Shown one piece after another: positions 51,758 to 62,094 of a DNA stretch of 64,000 bases; positions within the stretch are counted from its first letter, which is position 1, and each line of letters starts with the position of its first letter. Made by a program: the position numbers and the translations under genes. The notes under the pieces were generated by a model that saw nothing but the letters and a program-made list of their open reading frames with translations, was not told the DNA's origin and ran no database searches. The DNA is taken from NCBI RefSeq assembly GCF_000332155.1, contig NZ_KB235904.1, positions 567,078 through 631,077 of the forward strand, read 5' to 3'. This DNA is from Kamptonema formosum PCC 6407 (GTDB lineage Bacteria > Cyanobacteriota > Cyanobacteriia > Cyanobacteriales > Microcoleaceae).

Positions 51758-54700
51758 TAGTTTCCTCCTTCCTGGGCGTGCCCTGCCTGCGGCCAAGGCT
51801 GGCATTTATTAGAGCGCGAACATCCCGCAGGAGAGCATCTCGACTGTAAACTCCTTTCTGTAGGATCTGCTCCACGTAACCATTAAGGTGCAGGCGTTCT
51901 CCAGGCGTGAGGTCTTTAGCGGTGATGACGATGATTGGTATCGGGTCGTCACTTGCCGAGTTCTGAATTTCAGAAATAAACTGAAAACCATCCATTTCCG
52001 GCAGCATTAAATCGAGCAGGATCAGGTTCGGCGGCGCAAGAGCTAGCTGCTTAAGGGCAGCGCGGCCGCTGTCGGCTTCCGCCACTAGCCAGCCTTCTTT
52101 TTCCAGTATGCGCCGCAGCATTTCGCGGGTGGCAAGATCGTCTTCCACAATCAGAATTTGACCAGTTAAACTGCCGCTGGTAAAGTTTAGGTCGCGTCGG
52201 TATTTGCTCAAAAGATGAGCGAGGCGCTTGCCATCTACTGGCTTGGTGAGGTAATCCGATGCACCCAAGGCAAATCCCAGGCTTTTGTTGCCAACAAACG
52301 ATAGCAGGATGACGGGAATATCGGCAAGATCGGGGTCAGCTTTGAGGGCTGCTAGCACCGCCCAGCCGTCCATTCCTGGCATCATCACATCCAGAGTAAT
52401 TGCGTCTGGGCGCAGTTCTTTGGCTCGGCGTAATGCTTCGGTACCGGTGGCGGCGGCTTCGATCCGCAGTCCTTCACGAGTGAGCGATCGCTCGATCAGA
52501 TCGCGAGCGATTTGGTCGTCGTCAACTACTAGCACTGTGCCAGAAGTAATCGGAGTTGGGGGCCGGTCGCTGGTTTCTGGTTCTGGGTTTTCGGCAAGGC
52601 GATCGCTAAATTCGCTGGGTAATACCACAGTAAAGACTGTACCCTCTCCCAATGCACTTTCTACGGCGATGTCGCCACCCATCATTTGGCAAAATCGTTG
52701 GCTAATAGCTAAGCCCAAACCAGTACCACCGTATTTGCGGGTGGTAGAAGCATCTCCTTGAGTAAAGGGTTGAAACAACTGCTTCAACTGTTGTGGATTC
52801 ATGCCAATTCCTGTGTCAGCAACCCGAAAAATTAAAGAATCACAATCGTAAATTAAAAATTGCGAAAGTATATCTGGGTTTTGTAGAAGTCCTAGCAATG
52901 TCCCCTGACTTTGTTCGGGTATAAAATTGACCTCTGGGCTGGTCAATTTTTCATGTTTAACTCTTTCAACAGTAAGCGTAATCGTACCCTCCTGAGTGAA
53001 CTTGGCGGCGTTGCTGAGCAGATTTAAAAGTATCTGCCGCATTTTAGTCACGTCCGCATACATAGTGCCGGTGCTGTTAGGGCATAATACTTTCAGAGTA
53101 TTGCCGTTTTTCTCGACTAGGGGTTGGGCGGTGGCGACCACCCCATCAATTAAGGCAGGGATGTCAAAGTTTTCTAGGTAGACATCCATTCGCCCTGCTT
53201 CAATTTTAGAGATGTCTAGGATATCGTTGATCAAAGAGAGTAAATGTTTACCTGCGGTACGGATTTTATCAAGATCGGGGATGAAATCTTTGACTGCTAA
53301 ATCTTCGGCTTCTTCAGCAAGCATTTCACTGTAACCGATGATCGCGTTCAAAGGCGTTCGCAGTTCGTGACTCATATTGGCGAGAAACGTACTTTTGGCA
53401 CGGTTGGCGGATTCTGCGGCTTCTAAGGCTAATTGGCAGGATACTTCTGCTTTTTTGCGATCGCTAATATCTTCAACAGTGCCTTCGTAACAGGAGATCG
53501 CACCCCCCGATGCCCGAACTGCACGCGCGTTCTCGGAAATCCAAATAATACTACCGTCTCGGCGGTATACTTCTGACTCAAATCTCAAGATTTCATTCTG
53601 CGTCTCCATCGCTGCTAGAAATTCCTGGCGACGGTTTGGGTCTACATAAAGTTGGCTGCCAATATCTGTCAGTTGTGCCAGCATTTCTTCGGGGTTGCTG
53701 TAGCCGTAAATGTGGGCTAGGGCAGGATTGGCGCTGATGTATCGCCCATCGGCGGTACTTTGAAATATGCCTTCTACTGCGTTTTCAAAGATGCTGCGGT
53801 ATTTAATTTCTGCTTGCCTTAGAGCTTCTTCTGCCCGCTTGCGCTCTAAGGCATTTGCCAGCATTTCTCCTACCATTTTAAATAGGGTTAATATTTCTGG
53901 CGATCGCGTTTTTGGGGATGGTTGGGCCTCGAATCCCAGGAACCCTACCAGTTCTTTACTACAGACTAAGGGAATAATAATTACCGATTGCATTTTTTCT
54001 GTAGCACTGTCCCAGGGAGGAGCAGAAAAAGTCTCTTCCCGATCGCGATCGCGCAGACAAGCAACTTCCGCTAAAATATTAGTCGGTTGGTTCTCTAGTT
54101 CGGGAATGTAAACATTTTCAAATCGATCGAGTTGTTCTACGATCCAGGGAATTTGCGATCGCCTCACTGTTTTGAGTCTGCCCTCTTGGTTCTCAATCCC
54201 CGCCGCGCACCATTCACACACATTTTCCAGTTGACTGCCATCATCAACAAATAGATATATATAACTGCGATCGACAGCACTTAATCTGCCAATCTCTTCC
54301 AGCGCTTGGTGAATGCCCAAATCTATCTCCTCTGGAGATAAACTAATAAAGTGGGTTGACAAATTAGTAATTAGCTGCTCAAATTGAATCCGATATTCCA
54401 GGTCTTTTTCTACTTGTTTGCGCTCAGTTACATCCCGAAATATCCATACCCGACCGACAATTTTTTTCCCGACTTGGGAAGGGTGAGAACTTACCTCTAA
54501 AATTCTCCCATCTTTAAATTCTAACAAATTGTTAATCTGTGCATCCGGCTCAGCCGACAATTTGATTGCAGTTTTGAGAAAAGCTTGGGGATATTTCAAC
54601 TGGCGGATCACGAACGGGAGAGCTGTGGGCGGGCCATTGCCAGGTTGGGCTAAAAGCATGGCATTATCAACTAAACCCCACATTTCCACAAACTTTTGAT

Positions 54701-55424
54701 TAAAATTACTAACTTTTCCCTGGCGATCTAGTGCGAGAATACCCGCATCTGTGGATTCAAATACTGCTTGTAACATCGAGAGCGATCGCTCTAACTCTCC
54801 CATCAAACGCTGGCGCTCTGCAATATCAAAAAACACTAAAACACCACTACCGTCTCCGCCTACAATCGGATTAAAAAAATAACAAACTGATAAAATCGTC
54901 CCATCCTGACAGAGGAACTTACCATCTGAGTTGCTGCAAGCCTGACCGATAGCGATCGCTTCCCTAAGAGATAATTGACTTTTCCGCGCCTTAATCTCAC
55001 TCTCAGAGGCTCCTTCGTGTTTGTTTCCCCCTTCCCCTTGTACCCTCGTCCCCGCTTTCCCCAGCGTGACACCAATTCGAGCCAACAGAGGCGCACCCGC
55101 CAATTCTGAAAACCCCCACCCCAGTAAGCGTTCCCCTTCAGGGTTAATATAGAGCACATAGCCCCTAGTATCTAAAGTACAAAGTCCCACGCCTAAACTA
55201 TCCAGTACCGCCGACAGTCCATCCACTTCCCACAAGCCAGAGGCTTCATAGTCCAGAGCCTCCGCCTCTGCATCGAGCGGTTTGGCATCAATTAACTCCT
55301 GTTCTTGACGGCTATAGCGATCGTTCACCTGCTCTAGAAATTGCTGCCACTGCTGTGCACCCAGAGGCGGGGACTCTAGGCTCAGGCCGAGCTCTTGAAG
55401 TTGGCGCTTGAGGTGAGGGTGCAT
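51750..55424 (-). CDS. Hybrid histidine kinase (PAS-PAS-GAF-PAS-HisKA-HATPase-REC-REC)
   Basis: A 1224-residue soluble kinase. Order: a short coiled N terminus (about 1-60), PAS (about 70-215), PAS (about 215-340), GAF (about 345-535), PAS (about 540-660), HisKA with H686 in MSHELRTPL, HATPase ([38 protein letters not shown]) and two receivers (LDVMMPGMDG, LDLMLPEMDG). Between the N and G1 boxes there are about 40 extra residues (VERVKHEKLTSPEVNFIPEQ...). It starts nine bases after the end of the decayed kinase and overlaps the regulator that follows, so it forms one operon with them. Confidence 0.95.
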   Translation of the reverse strand: MHPHLKRQLQELGLSLESPPLGAQQWQQFLEQVNDRYSRQEQELIDAKPLDAEAEALDYEASGLWEVDGLSAVLDSLGVGLCTLDTRGYVLYINPEGERLLGWGFSELAGAPLLARIGVTLGKAGTRVQGEGGNKHEGASESEIKARKSQLSLREAIAIGQACSNSDGKFLCQDGTILSVCYFFNPIVGGDGSGVLVFFDIAERQRLMGELERSLSMLQAVFESTDAGILALDRQGKVSNFNQKFVEMWGLVDNAMLLAQPGNGPPTALPFVIRQLKYPQAFLKTAIKLSAEPDAQINNLLEFKDGRILEVSSHPSQVGKKIVGRVWIFRDVTERKQVEKDLEYRIQFEQLITNLSTHFISLSPEEIDLGIHQALEEIGRLSAVDRSYIYLFVDDGSQLENVCEWCAAGIENQEGRLKTVRRSQIPWIVEQLDRFENVYIPELENQPTNILAEVACLRDRDREETFSAPPWDSATEKMQSVIIIPLVCSKELVGFLGFEAQPSPKTRSPEILTLFKMVGEMLANALERKRAEEALRQAEIKYRSIFENAVEGIFQSTADGRYISANPALAHIYGYSNPEEMLAQLTDIGSQLYVDPNRRQEFLAAMETQNEILRFESEVYRRDGSIIWISENARAVRASGGAISCYEGTVEDISDRKKAEVSCQLALEAAESANRAKSTFLANMSHELRTPLNAIIGYSEMLAEEAEDLAVKDFIPDLDKIRTAGKHLLSLINDILDISKIEAGRMDVYLENFDIPALIDGVVATAQPLVEKNGNTLKVLCPNSTGTMYADVTKMRQILLNLLSNAAKFTQEGTITLTVERVKHEKLTSPEVNFIPEQSQGTLLGLLQNPDILSQFLIYDCDSLIFRVADTGIGMNPQQLKQLFQPFTQGDASTTRKYGGTGLGLAISQRFCQMMGGDIAVESALGEGTVFTVVLPSEFSDRLAENPEPETSDRPPTPITSGTVLVVDDDQIARDLIERSLTREGLRIEAAATGTEALRRAKELRPDAITLDVMMPGMDGWAVLAALKADPDLADIPVILLSFVGNKSLGFALGASDYLTKPVDGKRLAHLLSKYRRDLNFTSGSLTGQILIVEDDLATREMLRRILEKEGWLVAEADSGRAALKQLALAPPNLILLDLMLPEMDGFQFISEIQNSASDDPIPIIVITAKDLTPGERLHLNGYVEQILQKGVYSRDALLRDVRALINASLGRRQGTPRKEETNG

Positions 55425-55433
55425 AATTTATAG

Positions 55434-56412
55434 TTACGCTATATTTATTAATTTATTAGTTGTCAACTCATTTCTAGTTTTTAGAGGATAGTCCACATTG
55501 TCGGGAAAGAACAGGGTGAAAGTAGAGCCAACACCTACCTCACTTTCAACTATAATTTCATCCCCCATCATTTTACAGAACTGTTGGCTGATAGCTAGTC
55601 CCAGAACAGTAATTCCATACTTGCGGGTAGTAGAAGCGTCAGCTTGGGGAATGCTTGAAATATATGCTGGAATTGGTTATTAGCCATACCAATTCCAGAT
55701 CGCGGACTTGAAAAATTATCAAGTTAGAGATGTAAGATGCGGAAATTTTGAGATAGTGGTGTTGGACTCCCAAGTCTTGGTAGTTGTGAGATGGCAGCGT
55801 TGCACTCGTAATGCTTCCCGGTTGAGACTGGAAAGAGCTTGGAGAAATTCCTTCAGTTTCCTTTGTTCCTGACAAAGTTAAACTTTCCGGGTAGGCTACG
55901 TCAAGGCGGTTTTGAGTGGGAAGAGGAAGCAAATTTCCCCCATCTCCCCGATTTCGCCGTCTTCCTATCTCCCCATCTCCCTGCTTTCTACTCCCTGAGA
56001 GCGTAATCGTACCTTCCTTACTAAATTTGGCAGCATTACTAAGCAAGTTTAGTAGCACTTGCCGCACTTTAGCTAACTCTAACTCTTGTTGTATGCGCTT
56101 GCGCTCGGTGATGTCTCGGATCGTGCTTTGGGTGGCGAGTTGACCTTGATAGGTGATGCGAATCGCGATCGGGTCGTAGTAATTTAAAAGCCCATAGCTA
56201 AATTTAAGTACGTCCTGGTTGAGAGTTTTATCCCACTCTCTAAGGTAAAGCAAGTTGCGCGTAAATGTCTGATCTTCTTTAAAATTAACTGCCAGGAGTT
56301 TCAAAAATATACAAGTTAAAATCAATACAAATCCGGCAGTAAACATTATTTGCTGCGGTCTGGTAAATTTAGTAAAGATATGATTGCAGAGGCGAACGAA
56401 TAATAAACTCAT
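55434..56412 (-). pseudogene. Decayed membrane sensor kinase
   Basis: The first frame (56412 to stop at 55639) has one membrane segment (about 20-42), the tail of a PAS domain (STIRDITERKRIQQELE), and then jumps into an ATPase N box ([18 protein letters not shown]) with no HisKA: the phospho-acceptor helix is deleted near 56076. A low-complexity insert follows. At about 55698 a base is lost inside the G1 box (RD then [16 protein letters not shown] in the next frame), and near 55647 a second base is lost ([10 protein letters not shown]...[13 protein letters not shown]...[10 protein letters not shown] in the third frame, ending at 55434). Start overlaps the upstream kinase stop by ATGA. Confidence 0.9.
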
Positions 56413-59054
56413 AGAGATGCCTCTGAATCACCCATAGATGTTGATATTTGGTCTAGAGTAGCCGGTAGCCACATAGTAAAAGTGGAACCTTTATCTAACT
56501 CACTGTTAACACTAATATCTCCCCCCATCATCTGGCATAATTTTTTGGTAATCGTTAGCCCTAAGCCAGTACCGCCATATTTTTTAGTAGTTGAAGAATC
56601 TGCTTGCGTGAAAGGATCGAACACTCTTTCTAACTGTTCTGGGCTCATGCCAATTCCAGTATCGCTGACAGTAAAGACGATCCATTCTGTCAATTTGGGA
56701 GAGATACCTTCAGTTTGCTTCGTTACTCGCAAGCCTTCCTCCTTTCCCAAGCTGCGGGGTTTGGAGAGATTGCTTCCTTCCTCCCACAACTGCGGGGTTT
56801 GCAAAGATTGCTTCGTTCCTCCCAAAGCTTCGCCATGCTTAAGTGTGGAGTTAGAAGAAGAAATTCTCCTGCGTACCCCATCTTCCCCATCTCCTCCTCT
56901 CCGCATCTCCCCTGCTTCGCGGGTGACTCTCAGAGAGATCTCCCCAGATTTAGTAAACTTAGAAGCGTTGCTGAGGAGGTTAAGCAAGGATTGGCGAACT
57001 TTGGTCAAGTCTGAGTGGAGGTCGCCGATATCTTCAGCACAATTGATATTAAAGATATTGGAATTTTTGTCAGCGAGGGGTTTGACAGTTGCTACCACTT
57101 CCTGAATGAGCATAGGGATGCTGAAGGTTTCCCACTCTAGGCTCATTTTGCCTGCTTCTATTTTTGAGAAGTCGAGAATATCTTTAATAATTGCTAATAA
57201 ATGTTTGCCTGCATTGTTAACTCTTAAAAGGTCGTCGGCGAATTCTTCTAAACCTTGTTCTTCGGCATCTTCTCGCATCAATTCGCTGTAACCAATGATG
57301 GCATTTAGAGGAGTTCGCAATTCGTGGCTCATATTGGCGAGAAACTCGCTTTTAGCACGGTTGGCGGCTTCAGCGGCTTCTTTGCCTTTGCGAAATTCAT
57401 CGGCGCGTTTGCGTTCGGTGATGTCGCTTGCCATAATTAAGACGCACTGTTGTCTGCCGATGTAGATGGGTTCTACTGAGAGTAGCCAGTCCCGAATTTC
57501 GCCCGATTTTGTGTAAACGTTAACTTCCCAGTTTCTAGCGGAGTTTTGTTGTTGCAATTGTTGGGCGATGCTGTCGCGGTCTTCGGCATTGACCCACATT
57601 CGTAACTCCGTCCATGTACGACCGATGAATTCTTCGCGATGCCAGCCTAGTTGTCGCAGGAAACTGTCGTTAGCATCTACAAAACATCCGTCTTTGAGAG
57701 TGCTGATGCTGATGCCGACGGGACTGGAGTAAAAGGCTTTAGAAAATCTTTCTTCGCTCGATCGCAAGGCGGCTTCTGCTAGTTTTTGGTCGGTGATATC
57801 TTGGATGGTGCTGGCAATTCGGGCGCTGGTAACGGCGGCTTGTTCGCAGACTGTGCGATCGCTCCCGTCGGGCAGAATTAGTCGGTAGTCTATTCTATAA
57901 GCCTTTTTCTCGTAGATGGCGAGGTCGATCGATTGCCTGACTAATTCTCGATCGTCGGGGTGAACGTACTGTAAAAATTTCTCTTGGCTGGGTTTAAAAG
58001 CTCCAGGCTGTTGTCCAATAATCCGGTAAATTTCGTCTGACCACCGCAATTGGCCTGCTGTGATGTCTAAATCCCAGTTACCTAATTGGGCGATGCGTTG
58101 GGCGTTGGCGAGGCTGGCTTCATTGGCTCGCAGGGAGGCTTCTGCTTGTTGGCGTTCGGCAACGGTGGCGGCTAAAACGAGGGCGGTGAGGGCGATGACG
58201 GTGATGAAGGCTTGTAGGGATAAAATTGCCTGGGGTGTGCTGTTAGCGTGTTTGAGAAAGGGGCCAGAACCCCGGGCGATGCCCCAAATGGCAAAGGAGG
58301 AGAGGATCAGGTTGGCGATCGCGGTACTGCATTGACCAAAGCGGAAGGCTGCCCAAACTACTAGGGGAAAGGGTAGGTATTCTAGGGGATAGCGAGCGTA
58401 GGCGGCTCTGGTTCGGGAACAGAAGACGAGCCAGCAAATTGCTACTAGCACTAAAAACCAGATAACAGCTTCAACAGTGTGTCTGGGTTTTTGCGGGAGT
58501 TCGGGCCATTTCTGCCAAGTTAAGAGGACGGGGGCCACGAGTAAAATTCCCATTGCGTCTCCTAACCACCATGTCCCCCAAGTGCCGGCAAAATCGCTCC
58601 AATTAGATAAACCTAATAGACATTCGTTTAAAGTCCCGATACTGGAGTTGACGATCGCGGAGCCGAAGGAACCTAAGATCGCGAGTCCCAAAACGTCTCT
58701 GAGGCGATCGAGCTTAACTGAGAAACCGATATGGTGCAGCATGGCCACCCCAAACAGGGGTTGCAAGGTTCTACCGGTGGCTGATATTAATGCTGCTATC
58801 AAGTATCCGGGTTGCTCGGAAAGAGTGAATAGAAAGCCGCCGATTGCTACTCCCGGCCACAAGGAAGGCCCAAATAGCAGCAGTGCGGCCTGAGCAACTC
58901 CCGCCGCCGGCCACATGGGTGACACTTCTGAACTCAGCATCAGGCTGGAGATTGCAAATTTGGCAGCCAAAAAGTAGAGAGCGGCGATCGCGGCTACTGT
59001 TAGGAGGTATCGCCCAGTTTGTCCTTTAATAAAGTTAAGGAACTTTGTCTCCAT
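56409..59054 (-). CDS. MASE1 membrane sensor histidine kinase
   Basis: An 881-residue protein. An N-terminal MASE1 sensor of about eight membrane segments (about 12-310; [29 protein letters not shown]), two PAS domains (about 315-440 and 440-560), HisKA with H577 in MSHELRTPL, and HATPase ([49 protein letters not shown]). Between the N and G1 boxes lies an insert of about 80 residues encoded by repeat-like DNA (56700-56930), discussed under findings. All core boxes are intact, so it may still be active. It is the first gene of a four-gene minus-strand operon. Confidence 0.93.
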   Translation of the reverse strand: METKFLNFIKGQTGRYLLTVAAIAALYFLAAKFAISSLMLSSEVSPMWPAAGVAQAALLLFGPSLWPGVAIGGFLFTLSEQPGYLIAALISATGRTLQPLFGVAMLHHIGFSVKLDRLRDVLGLAILGSFGSAIVNSSIGTLNECLLGLSNWSDFAGTWGTWWLGDAMGILLVAPVLLTWQKWPELPQKPRHTVEAVIWFLVLVAICWLVFCSRTRAAYARYPLEYLPFPLVVWAAFRFGQCSTAIANLILSSFAIWGIARGSGPFLKHANSTPQAILSLQAFITVIALTALVLAATVAERQQAEASLRANEASLANAQRIAQLGNWDLDITAGQLRWSDEIYRIIGQQPGAFKPSQEKFLQYVHPDDRELVRQSIDLAIYEKKAYRIDYRLILPDGSDRTVCEQAAVTSARIASTIQDITDQKLAEAALRSSEERFSKAFYSSPVGISISTLKDGCFVDANDSFLRQLGWHREEFIGRTWTELRMWVNAEDRDSIAQQLQQQNSARNWEVNVYTKSGEIRDWLLSVEPIYIGRQQCVLIMASDITERKRADEFRKGKEAAEAANRAKSEFLANMSHELRTPLNAIIGYSELMREDAEEQGLEEFADDLLRVNNAGKHLLAIIKDILDFSKIEAGKMSLEWETFSIPMLIQEVVATVKPLADKNSNIFNINCAEDIGDLHSDLTKVRQSLLNLLSNASKFTKSGEISLRVTREAGEMRRGGDGEDGVRRRISSSNSTLKHGEALGGTKQSLQTPQLWEEGSNLSKPRSLGKEEGLRVTKQTEGISPKLTEWIVFTVSDTGIGMSPEQLERVFDPFTQADSSTTKKYGGTGLGLTITKKLCQMMGGDISVNSELDKGSTFTMWLPATLDQISTSMGDSEASL
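56700..56930. repeat. Repeat-derived insert inside the MASE1 kinase gene
   Basis: It contains a tandem pair 'ctgcggggttt...agattgcttc(c/g)ttcctccca' (about 56753-56829), the dispersed 'gattgcttcgttcctc' motif also seen in non-coding DNA at 29613-29628, and GGGAGATGG-type heptads (about 56876-56912). Reading frame is kept throughout. Confidence 0.8.
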
Positions 59055-59173
59055 TGGGATTTGCAGGAGGGGTAGGTCGTGGATGGGGCATCAAGAGCTG
59101 CGAGCCGCCCTGACAGCAGGGAAAAAATGCTTCTATAGCTGATGGTAGGCGATCTGTGGCCGATCGGGTAAGA

Positions 59174-59290
59174 ACCGAAGGAAGAAGGAAGAGGGAAGAA
59201 GGAAGAAGGAAGAAGGAAGAAGCGCCCCCTTGAAACCCATCGCCAAAGTTTTGATTACAGTTACACAGTTAACAGTTAACAGTTAACAGT
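59174..59290. repeat. GAAGGAA and GTTAACA tandem repeats
   Basis: 'gaagaaggaagag' heptads (59174-59222) and 'cagttaacagttaaca' heptads (59264-59290) lie between the kinase operon and the binding-protein gene. Confidence 0.85.
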
Positions 59291-60664
59291 CTACCTATTG
59301 AAAATTAAGTCTAAACGCTTTTGAGAGTCCTTGAGGGCATCTTCCGGGCGGCGGCCTAAAAGGGTTGCTTCTATGGCACGACCTAAATTTTCGGACAGTC
59401 GAGAGTAACCGGAAATAATGGGTCGCGATCGCGCTGATTTCATCTGTTCTAGGAAAACTCGCAAAACTGGGTTGCGATCGACAAATGCCTGGTAGGTCTG
59501 ACTTTCTCTTGATTTGAGATTAATTGGCAGATATCCAGTCCCTAAAGCCCAAGCTGTTTGGAATTCTTCACTTAGAACATACTCTAAAAATTCCCAGGCT
59601 GCTTGTTCTCTTTGAGGTGACGTTTTCATTAAATATAGGTTTTCTCCTCCCGTGACGGCCGCTGGGCGTTTGAGGATTGGTATCGGCAAAACGCCGTAAT
59701 CTATGCCGCTTTGCTGCAATTGTAATAACGTCCAAGGCCCAGTAATTTGCATGGCAACTTTGCCGGCGATGAAACTATCGAGTTCGTAACCTCTCTCTGG
59801 GGCGGAAAGTGTTGCCGATCCATCTTTGAGGATATTTTGCCACAATTGCAAGGCCGCGATCGCACCAGGATTATCTATACTAGGAATTGCTAATTGGGTA
59901 TTATCTACTTGTGTTCCCAGTTCTAATTTCCGATTAACAAATTCACCGCCAGCACTGAACATGAAGGGCAACCAAGTAAAAACTACCCATTCTCCTTTGC
60001 CTAGCGATAGCATCAGGCCGTATCGATCTTTACGCCCATCTTTATTTCGATCTTGAGTAAGAGTTTTGGCTGCAATTCTAAACTCTTCCCAAGTTTCAGG
60101 CAATTTTTTGATACCTGCTTGTTTAAATAAGCTAGGACGATAAAAAATAGCAGTATTGTTAGTACCCAATGGAATTGACCAAGTGTGGCCGTCGAGTTCC
60201 ATTGACTCAAATAAAGCTGGATCGATTTCTACTTTCAGGGGAGATTTATCTAACCATTCTTCTAAAGGTCTAATTGCTTCTAATTCTACTAGCTGACCTG
60301 CAATTGTGGGATTGTACCAGAGTAAATCTGGTGGTGTATTTCCCACTACTGAGGTTAAGATTTTTGGCATCTGTTGGTCTGGTTGACCAACATAGAAGGC
60401 TTCGATTTTGATTTTGGGGTGAGTTTGATTAAATTTGTTTACGAGAGATTGAAATATGTCGCGATTTGGCGGCGGGTTGATGCCATGCCACAGGGTAAGA
60501 TAAATAGGGTCGCTGTTTTTAGATTGGGAATTTGGATAATTTTGACAACCGCCTAAAATCAGTAAAGCGAGCGTCAAGATAATGGAAGAGATTAGTTTCC
60601 CTTGTCTTCGCCAGCGGCGAATGATTCGAGATTTAATTGTGCCAACAAATTGAGATAAAATCAT
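59291..60664 (-). CDS. ABC transporter sugar-binding lipoprotein
   Basis: A 457-residue family-1 solute-binding protein. An N-terminal signal with lipobox LILGGC (C40) makes it a lipoprotein at the outer face of the plasma membrane. Conserved: YLTLWHGINPPPNRDIFQSLVNKFNQTHPKIKIEAFYVGQ, NTPPDLLWYNP, KLPETWEEFRIAAKTLTQ, GPWTLLQLQQSGIDYGVLPIP, and AAWEFLEYVLSEEFQTAWALGTGYLP. The length and motifs suggest a sugar, glycerol-phosphate or compatible-solute ligand. No permease or ATPase gene is adjacent, so the complex is encoded elsewhere or shared. Confidence 0.92.
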   Translation of the reverse strand: MILSQFVGTIKSRIIRRWRRQGKLISSIILTLALLILGGCQNYPNSQSKNSDPIYLTLWHGINPPPNRDIFQSLVNKFNQTHPKIKIEAFYVGQPDQQMPKILTSVVGNTPPDLLWYNPTIAGQLVELEAIRPLEEWLDKSPLKVEIDPALFESMELDGHTWSIPLGTNNTAIFYRPSLFKQAGIKKLPETWEEFRIAAKTLTQDRNKDGRKDRYGLMLSLGKGEWVVFTWLPFMFSAGGEFVNRKLELGTQVDNTQLAIPSIDNPGAIAALQLWQNILKDGSATLSAPERGYELDSFIAGKVAMQITGPWTLLQLQQSGIDYGVLPIPILKRPAAVTGGENLYLMKTSPQREQAAWEFLEYVLSEEFQTAWALGTGYLPINLKSRESQTYQAFVDRNPVLRVFLEQMKSARSRPIISGYSRLSENLGRAIEATLLGRRPEDALKDSQKRLDLIFNR

Positions 60665-60823
60665 TGTAAATCTTATTAGTCCGCGTAGGCGGACTTTGTT
60701 TGTCTAGCCGCGATTTCAATCGCCAGGATATTTTTAAAATTTGTAGTAAGGTGGGTGCTGCCATAATTTATATCTTACATTATATCTTACATTAAAAAAT
60801 GTATTTTCCAAGCACCACCTACC

Positions 60824-61771
60824 CTACAACTTAAATCTGGTAGCATCTAAGAAATCTGCTGAGAGTTGATTTATCCGTCCTTCCTCTTGATTTTGAAATA
60901 GAACTGTAAAAGCACCTGCTCCTAGTCTATCTTGCGGCCACATCCGATAGCAATGTAAAGTTGTTAAATGAGATTGATGAGCTGCCAAATCAGGAACTTC
61001 AACTGGCTGAAATTGGGGAAACTTAGCGATAAACCATTCTGTGACTTGTTCATTTTCTGCGGGTGAGTAAGTACAAGTCATATAGGCGAGATATCCTTGC
61101 GGTGCTACTATTTTAGCCGAGTTCGCTAAAATTCTTTTTTGACGATTGGCATTACTATTTATGGTTACTGGATGGAAGCATCCGGGGGCTTTTTCTCCTT
61201 TAGCAAGTAATGATTGACCCGTACATGGGGCATCTACTATTACTAGGTTAGCAGTTTGAGGTATGATTTCTGCTAATTTTTCTGAATCGGCACTGGTGAC
61301 AACGGATTGGCTAATTTGGCAACGCTTGAGGTTAGAGATTAACATTCCGATGCGTTTGCCAATAACTTCGTTAGATATGAGTAATTCTGGGTGTAATATT
61401 TTCCAAGCAAAGATACTTTTACCTCCCGGTGCAGCGCACATATCTAAGATTAGTTTAATTGGTTGAGATATAGTTAATAATAGGGAGGCGGCGAAGATTG
61501 AAGAAAAGTCAAGACAGTAGTAATGTCCGCTTTCATGAAGTTGATGTTTTCCTGGTTTGGTATTGATGGCAAGTCTATCTACAAATTCGGGTTGCCAAGT
61601 TGTGGGAGTTTCAACAGTAAAAGGGTGGATTATTGGTTTTGATTCTAGCCAAAGTATGCAGGGATTAAAGGGTTGAGGATTGACTATTGCTTGGATAAAT
61701 CTTTCTTGTTCTGTGGTGTCGGTAAATAGGTTACGGGTGAGTTTTAGTAAGAGGTTAGAAGGTTTTTCCAT
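60824..61771 (-). CDS. RsmB/NOP2/Sun-family RNA (cytosine-5) methyltransferase
   Basis: A 315-residue SAM-dependent enzyme. Motif I DMCAAPGGKSIFAWK, VIVDAPCTGQSLLAKGEKAPG (first cysteine) and YMTCTYSPAENEQV with the catalytic TC, then YRMWPQDRLGAGAFTVLF as in RsmB and NSUN proteins. It lacks a NusB-like N terminus, so it is shorter than RsmB proper; the target may be rRNA or tRNA. Between it and the binding-protein gene (60665-60823) lies AT-rich DNA with a doublet of 'atatcttacatt'. Confidence 0.9.
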   Translation of the reverse strand: MEKPSNLLLKLTRNLFTDTTEQERFIQAIVNPQPFNPCILWLESKPIIHPFTVETPTTWQPEFVDRLAINTKPGKHQLHESGHYYCLDFSSIFAASLLLTISQPIKLILDMCAAPGGKSIFAWKILHPELLISNEVIGKRIGMLISNLKRCQISQSVVTSADSEKLAEIIPQTANLVIVDAPCTGQSLLAKGEKAPGCFHPVTINSNANRQKRILANSAKIVAPQGYLAYMTCTYSPAENEQVTEWFIAKFPQFQPVEVPDLAAHQSHLTTLHCYRMWPQDRLGAGAFTVLFQNQEEGRINQLSADFLDATRFKL

Positions 61772-61937
61772 ATTTAAGAAGGTACGATCGTCTGTTAGAG
61801 ATTTAAACTATTACTCTTAGAGGCAATCATTTTATCCTATCGCTATGAAACTACTCAATGGTAGGCAAGCTGAGATTTCCCTGCAAAAGCCAAACGGTTA
61901 CTGTCTCAACCTAGAACATCTTAGAGGCAAGAATAAA

Positions 61938-62049
61938 TAGGAATTACGCACCCAACTAAAGAAACCGGGTTTTTTGACGAAAATACTTCGTTTTTACCCA
62001 AAGATTCTCTCAAAAACCCGGTTTCTGGAGCCCCATGTGTAAGTCCTAC
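61938..62049. mobile_element. MITE-like element adjoining the IS110 copy
   Basis: Ends 'taggaattacgca' and 'tgtgtaagtccta' are inverted (11 of 13), with 'agaaaccgggttttttgac', 'gaaaatacttcg' and 'aaaaacccggtttct' inside, as in the copy at 25507-25625. Confidence 0.8.
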
Positions 62050-62094
62050 TTAAGCTGAAGCCGCCAGGGGTTAAAACCCCTGTCTAATAAATGA

